From positions 744,001 to 808,000 of the forward strand of contig NZ_JALJEJ010000001.1 in NCBI RefSeq assembly GCF_022953055.1: a stretch of DNA of 64,000 bases. The letters are read 5' to 3'. Position 1 is the stretch's first letter, and every line of letters starts with the position of its first letter. This DNA comes from Mucilaginibacter straminoryzae. GTDB taxonomy: Bacteria; Bacteroidota; Bacteroidia; Sphingobacteriales; Sphingobacteriaceae. Made by a program: the position numbers and the translations under genes. A model generated the notes under the pieces. That model was not told where the DNA came from. It was given only the letters and a program-made list of their open reading frames with translations, and did no database searches. Below, in pieces: positions 35,106 to 42,668 of the stretch.

Positions 35106-36431
35106 ATGAACCGACTACTATACGCGGCAGCAGCATTGCTGCTTTTATTTACTTCCTGCAAAAAAAACGACTATAAAACCATCCTGCACGATCCGCAGCT
35201 TTACAGCAATACCGTACACGAACTTAATGCCGTGGTGATGGGTAATAACTTTAGCCCGGTGGTGGCTACGCGTAACTATGTTTATGCATCCATTGCCGGT
35301 TACGAAATTATTGCTGCCGGATACCCGAAGCAATACCGCTCGCTGGCTGGGCAATTAAACCAGTTGAAAGAAGTGCCAAAACCTGCAAAAGATAAAGATA
35401 TCGACTTTGAATTTGCTTCGATATTAGCTTATTGCGAAGTGGGGCAGGCCGTTACGTTCCCAGAGGGTAGCATGAAACTGTATGTGGACAGCCTGACCAA
35501 GGTTGCTACTGAACATGGTATGCCCGAAGAAACACTTACTGCTACGAAAGATTATGCTTCGGCGGTAGCAAAAGCCATTATTAAATGGAGCAAAGGTGAT
35601 AATTACCTGAAAACACGCAGCGCATCGAAATTTACAGTTACCGAAGAGGAAGGACGCTGGATCCCGACCCCGCCGATGTATTCACCAGCAGTAGAACCGC
35701 ATTGGAGCGAGATTCGTACCCTGGTGCTGGATAGTGCTTCGCAGTTCCGCGTGCCGCCGCCGCCAAAGTTCGATATCAAGAACAAAAACAGTAAGTACTA
35801 CCAGGAGGTGATGTACATTAAGAATACTACCGAACATTTAACACCCGAGCAGAAACATATCGCCGAATTCTGGGACGATAACCCCGGTAAAATGAATGTA
35901 TCCGGTCACGTCATGTTTATTACCAAAAAATTCTCGCCTCCGGGTCACTGGATGAGCGTAACCGGTATCGCTGCAAAGAAAACACATGCCGATTTTAACA
36001 AGACAGTGTATGCTTACGCAAAAACGGCTATCGCGTTGTTTGATGCTTTTATCCAATGCTGGGATGCAAAATATACGTACAACACCGCGCGACCAGAGTC
36101 TGTCATCAACAAATACCTGGACATCAACTGGAGGCCTTTTTTACAAACCCCGCCTTTCCCGGAATATACCTGCGGGCATTCCACCATATCGTCTGCGGCG
36201 GCCGAAGCACTGACGGATGTATTTGGCGATAACGTAGCTTATACTGATACCTCTGAACTCGAATTCGGGATCAAGAGCCGTTCTTTCCCGTCGTTCCGCG
36301 CTGCAGCCTTAGAGAATAACTGGGCACGTTTTTATGGCGGCCTGCATTTTCATAATTCTTGCCAGGTGGCGCACGCTTATGGTCAAAAAGTGGGGCAGTT
36401 GGTGGTAAACAGGCTTAAAATGAAGCTGTAA
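35106..36431 (+). CDS. Vanadium-dependent haloperoxidase/PAP2-like lipoprotein
   Basis: A 441-residue lipoprotein (LLLFTSCKKND, Cys about 18). The C-terminal half has the PAP2/vanadium-haloperoxidase core in order: a Lys/Arg-containing NTARPESVINKYL, the GHS motif in YTCGHSTISSAAAEAL, and ARFYGGLHFHNSCQVA, where the last His would be the axial ligand. Bacteroidota proteins of this type are annotated as vanadium-dependent haloperoxidases but often lie in carbohydrate loci next to SusC/D and VCBS proteins, as here. A phosphatase activity is equally possible. Confidence 0.8.
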   Translation: MNRLLYAAAALLLLFTSCKKNDYKTILHDPQLYSNTVHELNAVVMGNNFSPVVATRNYVYASIAGYEIIAAGYPKQYRSLAGQLNQLKEVPKPAKDKDIDFEFASILAYCEVGQAVTFPEGSMKLYVDSLTKVATEHGMPEETLTATKDYASAVAKAIIKWSKGDNYLKTRSASKFTVTEEEGRWIPTPPMYSPAVEPHWSEIRTLVLDSASQFRVPPPPKFDIKNKNSKYYQEVMYIKNTTEHLTPEQKHIAEFWDDNPGKMNVSGHVMFITKKFSPPGHWMSVTGIAAKKTHADFNKTVYAYAKTAIALFDAFIQCWDAKYTYNTARPESVINKYLDINWRPFLQTPPFPEYTCGHSTISSAAAEALTDVFGDNVAYTDTSELEFGIKSRSFPSFRAAALENNWARFYGGLHFHNSCQVAHAYGQKVGQLVVNRLKMKL

Positions 36432-36452
36432 ATTCTATTATTCGATACAAGG

Positions 36453-36494
36453 CGCAGGCCGGTCTTTAAACGGACCGGCCTGCGTTGTTTTATT
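36453..36494 (+). terminator. Strong terminator closing the carbohydrate region
   Basis: CGCAGGCCGGTC and its exact complement form a 12-bp GC-rich stem with an 8-nt loop, followed by TTGTTTTATT, 21 nt after the haloperoxidase-like gene. Confidence 0.92.
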
Positions 36495-36618
36495 GCCAGA
36501 AGGTAATTTAAAACGGTACCGCAAAGGTGAAATAACGGGGTGATTAGCTGCATCTTTAATGCTAAACTTGCAAACGCTTAGTAGTTGATTGCTAACAGGT
36601 TATTGAAAAGTAGCACAA

Positions 36619-37314
36619 ATGATCGGAGAACTATTTACCAGGCTTTCTATCGAAGAGCAGAATAAAATGCTGATGTCCATCCTTGGTGCAATGCCGCAGG
36701 TAGTGCTGTTGATTGATATGGAAAACTGCCGCATTAACTACGTCAACAGCAGTGTTTACGAGCGGATAGGGTATACACCAGAAGAGGTGATCGGTATGGA
36801 ATGCAACGTATGGAGTAATATGCTTCATTCGGATGACCGGGCAGAAATCAGTGCGCTTGAAAAAAAGTGCCTGTTATTGAAAGAAGGAGAAGTAAGTATC
36901 AATATCAATCGCTGGCGTACTAAGGACGGTTGCTATCGGTGGTTTCGTAACCATATAGTGTCTTTCAGGCGAAACGAACGTGACCGGAATAAAGTGGTAC
37001 TGGCTATTTCGCGAGATATTACGCCCATAGTGGAATCCCAGAACGATGTGGTTGAGCTGATTGAAAATATAGAGAAGGTTTCTTTCAAATTATCGCACGA
37101 ACTTCGGCACGAACATTCCAAGATTCAGGGGGTGATCAACCTGTCGCAAGAGCAGGTAAGCCTTACCACTAAAGAATTGGTGATGCTGGCCGGAGCTATA
37201 AAAGACAGCACTCAAAAGATAGATGAATCGATCATCGGGATTAATTCTAAACTCACAACTATAAAAAACGAGTTCCTGAAAGTATCCCTCGGGTTAGATG
37301 CTTCCAATTACTAA
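36619..37314 (+). CDS. PAS-domain protein with an orphan histidine-kinase-like dimerisation helix
   Basis: A 231-residue cytoplasmic protein. Residues ~18-135 are a PAS/PAC sensor domain (VVLLIDMENCRINYVNSSVYERIGYTPEEVIGM ... WFRNHIVSFRRNERDRNKVVLAISRDIT). It is followed by KVSFKLSHELRHEHSKIQGVINL, which looks like the H-box of a histidine kinase (compare S-H-E-L-R-T-P-L), then helical sequence. There is no ATP-binding domain, and the gene ends with a normal stop. It could be a truncated kinase or a phosphotransfer/oligomerisation module. No response regulator is adjacent. Confidence 0.8.
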   Translation: MIGELFTRLSIEEQNKMLMSILGAMPQVVLLIDMENCRINYVNSSVYERIGYTPEEVIGMECNVWSNMLHSDDRAEISALEKKCLLLKEGEVSININRWRTKDGCYRWFRNHIVSFRRNERDRNKVVLAISRDITPIVESQNDVVELIENIEKVSFKLSHELRHEHSKIQGVINLSQEQVSLTTKELVMLAGAIKDSTQKIDESIIGINSKLTTIKNEFLKVSLGLDASNY

Positions 37315-37331
37315 TAGTAAGAATTGATAAA

Positions 37332-37655
37332 CTAAATCGTAAAATAGCCAGCCGTAGAGGGATGCCTGACAATTTGTGCTGCAATGCCCAGCAGGTCGTT
37401 CCCGGTTAGGCGGCCTTCCCCATCGAAGGTGAATTTCTTTTCTCCCTGAATGGTCATCAAACCCAGATAGTCGCTTGTTGGAACATCCGTCGCTGTTTCA
37501 TTTTCAGGGTTCGAAAGCCAATCTGCATTTATGTCGGTTGCAAAAACCTTAAATGCTTTTCCCTCGCCTGATGGCTGATGATCTGCTACAGGTTCTATTC
37601 TTAATTTCCGTTGTTCGGCGCCAATTTGTACTTCAAAACTTTCCATAAACGACAT
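37332..37655 (-). CDS. Hypothetical protein
   Basis: A 107-residue soluble protein with no recognised family. It has a beta-rich pattern (FEVQIGAEQRKLRIEPVADHQ; GLMTIQGEKKFTFDGEGRLTGNDLLGIAAQIV). The gene converges on the PAS-protein gene with 17 nt between stops. No membrane segment or signal is seen. Confidence 0.55.
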   Translation of the reverse strand: MSFMESFEVQIGAEQRKLRIEPVADHQPSGEGKAFKVFATDINADWLSNPENETATDVPTSDYLGLMTIQGEKKFTFDGEGRLTGNDLLGIAAQIVRHPSTAGYFTI

Positions 37656-37686
37656 TTTAAGAAGTACACACAGTTGTGCAAAAAGT

Positions 37687-38092
37687 TTAAGACAAAATTT
37701 CGGTTAAGGTTTTATACCACTGTTTATTGTGAGTGAAGATACCGTTATGGCCAATGATTAAATAGATGACAGATGGCCGGCTGTTTTCAAAGAAACGGAT
37801 GCGAAGAGGTTGCCAGAACATGCCAAATTTTTTACGGAAGTGTTGGTGAAACATCATCAAAACCATGATACAGATCAGAAATGGCACTTAGTGGAACGGA
37901 AAGGTTAAAATCGTCATCAGTGCCATCCATAATTAATATTGCTTCAGTGAGCGCGATGCTACCCTTGTGATGATGCAATGGCCCGCCCATAGACACGACA
38001 GAAGCAGTGGCTTTTACCGCGTCTTCTATAGCGGCATACTCGTAATCAAAGCTCCAATAGACATGGTCTTTCAGCAGAATTTCCTGTTCCAT
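37687..38092 (-). pseudogene. Small hypothetical gene broken by a one-base frameshift
   Basis: Two overlapping minus-strand frames fit together as one protein. The first (38092-37832) encodes MEQEILLKDHVYWSFDYEY... LSVPLSAISDLYHGFDDV and then stops. The second, offset by one base, continues with HFRKKFGMFWQPLRIRFFE and VIYLIIGHNGIFTHNKQWYKTLTEIL. The joined span of 406 nt is one base over a multiple of three, so removing one base near 37855-37870 would give about 134 residues. Either a real mutation or an assembly error is possible. The function is unknown. Confidence 0.55.
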
Positions 38093-38095
38093 AAC

Positions 38096-38126
38096 TTTGA
38101 TAAAGTTAATAATCCTTTTACCTTTA
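38096..38126 (+). promoter_or_regulatory. Promoter of the gene at 38134
   Basis: TTTG (38096-38099), 19 nt, then TACCTTTA (38119-38126), one base off consensus and 7 nt before the ATG. A divergent -7-like TAACTTTA (minus strand, 38108-38101) for the 38092 gene overlaps it. Confidence 0.55.
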
Positions 38127-38133
38127 TAGGTAT

Positions 38134-38751
38134 ATGAACTTTAAGACCTTCCTCACAATTACCTTCGTTTTAGCAGCGAACATTGTCCTGGCACAAAAGA
38201 CCGTTACACCGGCAGAAGCAGCATTAACAGATTCTATTTGTAACTGTATTACCCATCGCGATATGTCGCAGGTGAAAACGCAGCAGCAGGCAGTGGCCGT
38301 TTTTACAGAATGTTTTGGTAATCATACCGCTTTATTAATGAAGGTGGCCGATGAACGGCACGTAGATGCAACCAATGCGTCAGCTATGCGGCAGATAGGC
38401 GTAGATGTAGGCATGAACCTTTTAAGGACTGAATGCGACGCTTACAGGAAGTTGAGCGCGATGATTGCGCAAAATAAGGTTAATCAGCAATCGTCCGAGC
38501 GAAGCGATGAGGGTAAGCTAATCCGCATTGATAACAAAGGTTTCAACTACCTGGTGCTGTTGGACGATGATAAGAAAGAACATAGTTATTTGTGGCTCGA
38601 GCAGTTTGCCGGCTCAGAAAAATTTGTGAATGGCATTGGCGCTAACCTAAACAAGCGTTTTAAAATAACCTGGAAAGAGATAGAGGTATTTTTGCCAGTT
38701 GCAAAAGGTTATTACGCCACCAAACAGATCATAGCTGTCAGCCCACTGTAA
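38134..38751 (+). CDS. Secreted protein of unknown function
   Basis: A 205-residue protein with a signal peptide (residues ~1-20, ending VLAQ). The mature part begins with a Cys-containing helical region (DSICNCITHRD ... FTECFGNH ... LRTECDAYRKL), the spacing of which suggests disulfides. The C-terminal domain (IRIDNKGFNYLVLLDDDKKEHSYLWLEQFAGSEKFV) is beta-rich. I recognise no family. It is monocistronic, just before dnaX. Confidence 0.65.
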   Translation: MNFKTFLTITFVLAANIVLAQKTVTPAEAALTDSICNCITHRDMSQVKTQQQAVAVFTECFGNHTALLMKVADERHVDATNASAMRQIGVDVGMNLLRTECDAYRKLSAMIAQNKVNQQSSERSDEGKLIRIDNKGFNYLVLLDDDKKEHSYLWLEQFAGSEKFVNGIGANLNKRFKITWKEIEVFLPVAKGYYATKQIIAVSPL

Positions 38752-38804
38752 GCAAGCACGCTTTCGTCTTTTACCTTTCAGCTATTCTTGCTAACTTAGT
38801 AGCT

Positions 38805-40622
38805 GTGGATAATTTTATTGTTTCGGCACGTAAATATCGCCCGGCAACTTTTGAAACCGTTGTAGGTCAGCAACATGTAACCAATACGCTTAAAAACGCG
38901 ATCAAGAGTAACCAGTTAGCCCAGGCGTTTTTATTTTGCGGGCCGCGTGGAGTAGGGAAAACAACATGTGCGCGGATCCTGGCAAAAACCATCAATTGCC
39001 AGAATTTGCAGCCAAATGGCGAAGCCTGCGGCGAATGCGATTCATGCCGTGCATTTCAGAATGGTAATTCGTTTAACGTCCATGAACTGGATGCGGCGTC
39101 TAATAACTCGGTTGATGATATCCGTAACCTGATAGACCAGGTACGTATACCCCCGCAGGCCGGACGCTATAAAGTGTACATCATCGATGAGGTGCACATG
39201 CTTTCGCAGGCGGCCTTCAACGCTTTTCTGAAGACGTTAGAAGAACCGCCAAACTATGCGATTTTTATTCTGGCGACTACCGAAAAGCACAAAATCCTTC
39301 CGACCATTCTTTCGCGATGCCAGATCTTTGATTTTAACCGGATCAGGGTAGATGATATGGCTGCGCACCTGGCTTCTATAGCGGTAAAAGAGCATATCCA
39401 ATACGAGAATGACGGCCTGCACATTATTGCCCAAAAGGCGGATGGCGGTTTGCGGGATGCGCTTTCGATGTTCGACCAGATTGTAAGTTTTTCCGGAGGT
39501 AACGTCACCTATAAAACAGTAATCGATAACCTGAATATCTTGGATTATGATTACTACTTTACACTTACCGACTGCCTGATGGGCGAACAAACCGGCAAAT
39601 CATTGCTGTTGTTTGACGAGATCTTATCTAAAGGATTTGATGGCAGCCATTTTATCAACGGCCTTGCCGAGCACTTTAGAAACCTGCTGGTAGGTAAAGA
39701 TGCGGCTACTTTAAAATTGCTCGAGGTGAGCGAGGGCGTACGCCAACGTTATTTACAACAGAGTCAGCAAACAACCACATCATTCCTGCTTTCGGCATTG
39801 AATATTGCCAACCAATGCGAGATCAATTACCGCATGAGCAAGAACCAGCGGTTGCAGGTGGAGTTAGCACTGCTGAAGATGTGCCACTTGCCCTCGGCAT
39901 TTAATCTGGCAACCAACCCGGTTACGCAGGCAGGAGATGGCCAGCTAAAAAAAAAACCTGATACCTCAGTAGTAGCATCGCCTGCTGCTACCCCGCCTGT
40001 GCCAGCAGCAACGCCAACAGTTCAGGAACCGGCAGCAGCTTATCAGGCGCCTAAACCGATGCAATCGGCTACGCCATCATTAACAGCAACGCCTAAAACA
40101 ACACCGCCACCGGCAGCGCCAACAACAGTAGCTGCTGCGCCAGCCAAGGTTAGCCTGATGCCGCCCCGGTTAACACCTTCTTTAAGTTTAACTGAGATTG
40201 CAGCCGCAGTAGAAGCGGCTGATGAGGATGATCCTTACCTGAAAGGCACAGATTTTGAACACTTTACCATGGATGCTTTTTTGCAGAAGTGGAACGAATA
40301 TGCCACCCGTTTAAAGGCTGAAAGTAAAATGAGCCTTTTTACCATTTTTACTGCGGAAGCGCCGGTGATGCTGAAGCCCTACGAATTTGAGGTTTTAGTT
40401 TCTACTAAAGCGCAGGAAAATGGTTTCAGGGATGAAAAGCCCAGCCTGATGAACTTCCTGCGTGTAGAATTGAAGAACTTTGGCATTGAAGTGCGCACAC
40501 GTTTGGAAGAAGCTACCGCTACAAAACGTCCGTATACAGACCTGGAGAAATTTCAGCACATGGCCGCAAAAAACCCACAATTAAAAGAGCTGCACAAACG
40601 TTTTAACCTGGATCTGGGTTAG
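38805..40622 (+). CDS. dnaX: DNA polymerase III gamma/tau subunit
   Basis: A 605-residue clamp-loader ATPase starting at GTG. Features: Walker A GPRGVGKTTCAR, zinc module CQNLQPNGEACGECDSC, Walker B IIDEVHML, and sensor 1 LATTEKHKILPTILSRC. Domain III ends near residue 370. A Pro/Ala/Thr-rich linker (about 385-455) leads to a C-terminal domain. At 39947-39956 there is a run of ten A within codons 381-384. A -1 shift there gives ACC TGA (stop at 39959-39961) and a +1 shift stops at 39970-39972. A shorter gamma-like product of about 385 residues could arise by slippage. Confidence 0.97.
   Translation: MDNFIVSARKYRPATFETVVGQQHVTNTLKNAIKSNQLAQAFLFCGPRGVGKTTCARILAKTINCQNLQPNGEACGECDSCRAFQNGNSFNVHELDAASNNSVDDIRNLIDQVRIPPQAGRYKVYIIDEVHMLSQAAFNAFLKTLEEPPNYAIFILATTEKHKILPTILSRCQIFDFNRIRVDDMAAHLASIAVKEHIQYENDGLHIIAQKADGGLRDALSMFDQIVSFSGGNVTYKTVIDNLNILDYDYYFTLTDCLMGEQTGKSLLLFDEILSKGFDGSHFINGLAEHFRNLLVGKDAATLKLLEVSEGVRQRYLQQSQQTTTSFLLSALNIANQCEINYRMSKNQRLQVELALLKMCHLPSAFNLATNPVTQAGDGQLKKKPDTSVVASPAATPPVPAATPTVQEPAAAYQAPKPMQSATPSLTATPKTTPPPAAPTTVAAAPAKVSLMPPRLTPSLSLTEIAAAVEAADEDDPYLKGTDFEHFTMDAFLQKWNEYATRLKAESKMSLFTIFTAEAPVMLKPYEFEVLVSTKAQENGFRDEKPSLMNFLRVELKNFGIEVRTRLEEATATKRPYTDLEKFQHMAAKNPQLKELHKRFNLDLG
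39947..39956 (+). other. A10 slippery run in dnaX
   Basis: CTA AAA AAA AAA CCT in the zero frame, placed between domain III and the linker. Slippage in either direction meets a stop within about 15 nt, as expected of a site producing a truncated gamma form, comparable to the poly-A slippage site in Thermus dnaX. Confidence 0.6.
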
Positions 40623-40640
40623 TATAGCAGAACTTTGACA

Positions 40641-41345
40641 ATGGAAAACAAAACTTACGTAGAGCTACAGGTGCCTGATAGTTCTGCAATGAATGCTTAT
40701 ATCTCTCTTCCTGAAACTACCGATGGTAAAAAGCTCGGTATTATTGTGGTGCAGGAAGCTTTCGGGGTGAACAGCCATATCAAGCGCGTTACGGATAAAT
40801 TTGCCGCAGAAGGTTATGTAGCCATAGCGCCAGAGTTTTTTCACCGTACTGCACCAAGTGGTTTCCAGGGCGATTATAATAATTTTGACAGCGTTGCCCC
40901 GCATATTCAAGGCTTAACCAATCAGCATCTGGCAGATGATCTGAAAGCTGCTTACGAATGGTTAATCAGTCAGGACAACGTAGATCCTGAAAGAATTTTC
41001 TGTGTGGGTTACTGCATGGGCGGCAGGGCTGCGTTCATTGCCAATACGGCGCTCCCATTAAAAGCAGCAGTATCTTACTATGGTGGACGTATGGATAGTG
41101 CTTTAGATTTAGTAAAAAATATTCACGGCAAGCATTTGTTTTTCTGGGGAGGGTTGGATAAGCATATCCCGAAAGAACAGATTGACCGTGTTACCCAAGC
41201 AATGACGGACGCTGGTAAAGACTATGTGAACGTGGTATTTTCCAAAGCAGACCATGGCTTCAATTCGGATGATCGGTCGAGTTTTAACGCAGCTGCTTCC
41301 AGCGAGGCTTGGACTTTAACGTTCCAATTCCTCAAGAATGCCTAA
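40641..41345 (+). CDS. Dienelactone hydrolase family protein
   Basis: A 234-residue alpha/beta hydrolase. The nucleophile is the Cys in CVGYCMGGRAAF, as in dienelactone hydrolases, with the acid/base pair likely in the Asp of GGLDKHIP and the His of ADHGFNSDDR. VVQEAFGVNSHIKRVTDKFAAEGYVAIAPEFFHR is typical of the family. The physiological substrate cannot be told. I start at the ATG at 40641 rather than the TTG two codons earlier. The stop overlaps the stop of the convergent SDR gene. Confidence 0.9.
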   Translation: MENKTYVELQVPDSSAMNAYISLPETTDGKKLGIIVVQEAFGVNSHIKRVTDKFAAEGYVAIAPEFFHRTAPSGFQGDYNNFDSVAPHIQGLTNQHLADDLKAAYEWLISQDNVDPERIFCVGYCMGGRAAFIANTALPLKAAVSYYGGRMDSALDLVKNIHGKHLFFWGGLDKHIPKEQIDRVTQAMTDAGKDYVNVVFSKADHGFNSDDRSSFNAAASSEAWTLTFQFLKNA

Positions 41346-42046
41346 GGCGTAGTAACAGCTACGGGCAAAATTTTTCCGTTAAAGAATTTGCTGCCTGTCA
41401 GCGCAAAATCGGCAATATACTTACCCATTTCAAAGGCCATCACCGGCGATTGGTAGCCTGGGAAGGCTTTCTCCAGCATTTCTGTTTGTGCCGAACCTAA
41501 CGCGAGGCAATTCACCGTAATTTGCTGTTCTGCCAACTCGTTTGCCAAGGTTTCGGTGAAATTATGCAAGGCTGCCTTGCTTGCAGAGTAAGCTGCTAAA
41601 CCTTTAAACTTGGCACTACCCTGGAAGCCACCCATACTGCCAATGTTTACGATATGCGCCCCCGCCTGGATAAAAGGAAGCATGGCCTGGGTGATGCGTA
41701 CATGCGATAGAAAGTTGCTTTGCAGCATCTCGACAAAATCTACCTCTTCCAGCTCAGCAAAAGGTTTATTAATTAAAGCACCGGCGTTGTTGATCAAGAT
41801 ATCCACCCGGCTATCGAAACGTGCGGTAATGAAGTTTTGCAGGGCAGCAAGATCATCATTCACCAAATCAAATGCAACGGGGTATAAGGTGCAATCCGGA
41901 CTAAGACTGGTTGCAATCTCGTGCAGTTTCTTCAGCTTTTCATGCGAGCGCGCTAAAGCAATAATTTTATGTCCGGGTTTTAAAGCTAATTCTATAACGG
42001 CCTCAAACCCTACGCCGCTGCTGGCACCGGTAATAATGATATTCAT
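41342..42046 (-). CDS. Short-chain dehydrogenase/reductase
   Basis: A 234-residue SDR with the cofactor motif TGASSGVGFEA, NNAGAL, and the catalytic Ser/Tyr/Lys in NIGSMGG and YSASKAAL. The substrate is unknown. Its ATG overlaps the stop of the upstream PIN-domain toxin gene (ATGA), so it is translated as the third gene of the toxin-antitoxin transcript, an unusual arrangement. Loss of the later GIV... cofactor tail is not evident; the protein is near full length. Confidence 0.92.
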   Translation of the reverse strand: MNIIITGASSGVGFEAVIELALKPGHKIIALARSHEKLKKLHEIATSLSPDCTLYPVAFDLVNDDLAALQNFITARFDSRVDILINNAGALINKPFAELEEVDFVEMLQSNFLSHVRITQAMLPFIQAGAHIVNIGSMGGFQGSAKFKGLAAYSASKAALHNFTETLANELAEQQITVNCLALGSAQTEMLEKAFPGYQSPVMAFEMGKYIADFALTGSKFFNGKILPVAVTTP

Positions 42047-42405
42047 AAAGAGAATGGATTGATCAGCTTAACGTTACCATCAAGCATTTTAAAATCTGAA
42101 ATATTATTGGTTAGCAAAGGTAAATTTTCTACTGCCGCAGTAGCATAAATGATCGCATCGGGAAGTTTAATTTTATATTTCGATCGCAGCCTGATTGTTT
42201 CTTCTGCAACGGAATCTGTGATAGCAATTATGCTTAACGCGCTGCAAATATTCGAAATAAGATCGTACTCTTCACGCCTTTCAAAAGCATAACCTAAGGC
42301 CTCAATTTTTGTGATGATTGAAATAGAAGATTGTTCGTTAATAATCTCTTCTGGTTTAATAATATATTTTGAAAGATATATGAGAACATTAGTGTCAAAA
42401 ATCAC
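42043..42405 (-). CDS. vapC: PIN-domain toxin (VapC-like)
   Basis: A 120-residue PIN-domain ribonuclease. Conserved acids are visible: Asp3 in IFDTNVLIYLS, Glu in ITKIEALGYAF, and Asp in KLPDAIIYATAAVENLPLLTNNISDF. Its start overlaps the end of the upstream antitoxin gene by 11 nt. Such toxins cut tRNA or rRNA when the antitoxin is lost. Confidence 0.9.
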   Translation of the reverse strand: MIFDTNVLIYLSKYIIKPEEIINEQSSISIITKIEALGYAFERREEYDLISNICSALSIIAITDSVAEETIRLRSKYKIKLPDAIIYATAAVENLPLLTNNISDFKMLDGNVKLINPFSL

Positions 42406-42646
42406 GATCCCATTCCCTCCTCAACTGTCTTTGCCATTCAACCGGATCTTCTATCTCTTTGAATAAGTCCTTGCCTTTAGCTTCATCAAGAAGTTTTTTT
42501 ATTCGTTGATAAGCAGTTTCAGGTTCTTTTACCTGTGAAGTTTGCTCATGTTCCTCTTCTATTTTTTTTACATAGGGCACCTCTTCCAGCATTTTAATTA
42601 ATGCTTCAGCCTGTTCGTCGTCCACCGCCACTCTTAAAATTGTCAT
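42395..42646 (-). CDS. Antitoxin of the PIN toxin
   Basis: An 83-residue acidic protein. The N-terminus ILRVAVDDEQAEALIKMLEEVPYVKKIEEE is a pattern common in Bacteroidota antitoxin partners of PIN toxins; the C-terminal half (AYQRIKKLLDEAKG ... EWQRQLRREWDRDF) is a plausible toxin-wrapping tail. No standard AbrB, RHH or Phd DNA-binding domain is recognised, so the assignment rests mainly on position and size. Confidence 0.75.
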   Translation of the reverse strand: MTILRVAVDDEQAEALIKMLEEVPYVKKIEEEHEQTSQVKEPETAYQRIKKLLDEAKGKDLFKEIEDPVEWQRQLRREWDRDF

Positions 42647-42649
42647 ACC

Positions 42650-42657
42650 TAAAGTTA
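42650..42657 (-). promoter_or_regulatory. -7-like box of the antitoxin operon
   Basis: TAACTTTA on the minus strand, one base off TAnnTTTG, 3 nt before the ATG at 42646. Confidence 0.35.
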
Positions 42658-42668
42658 GCTAAAAAAAC

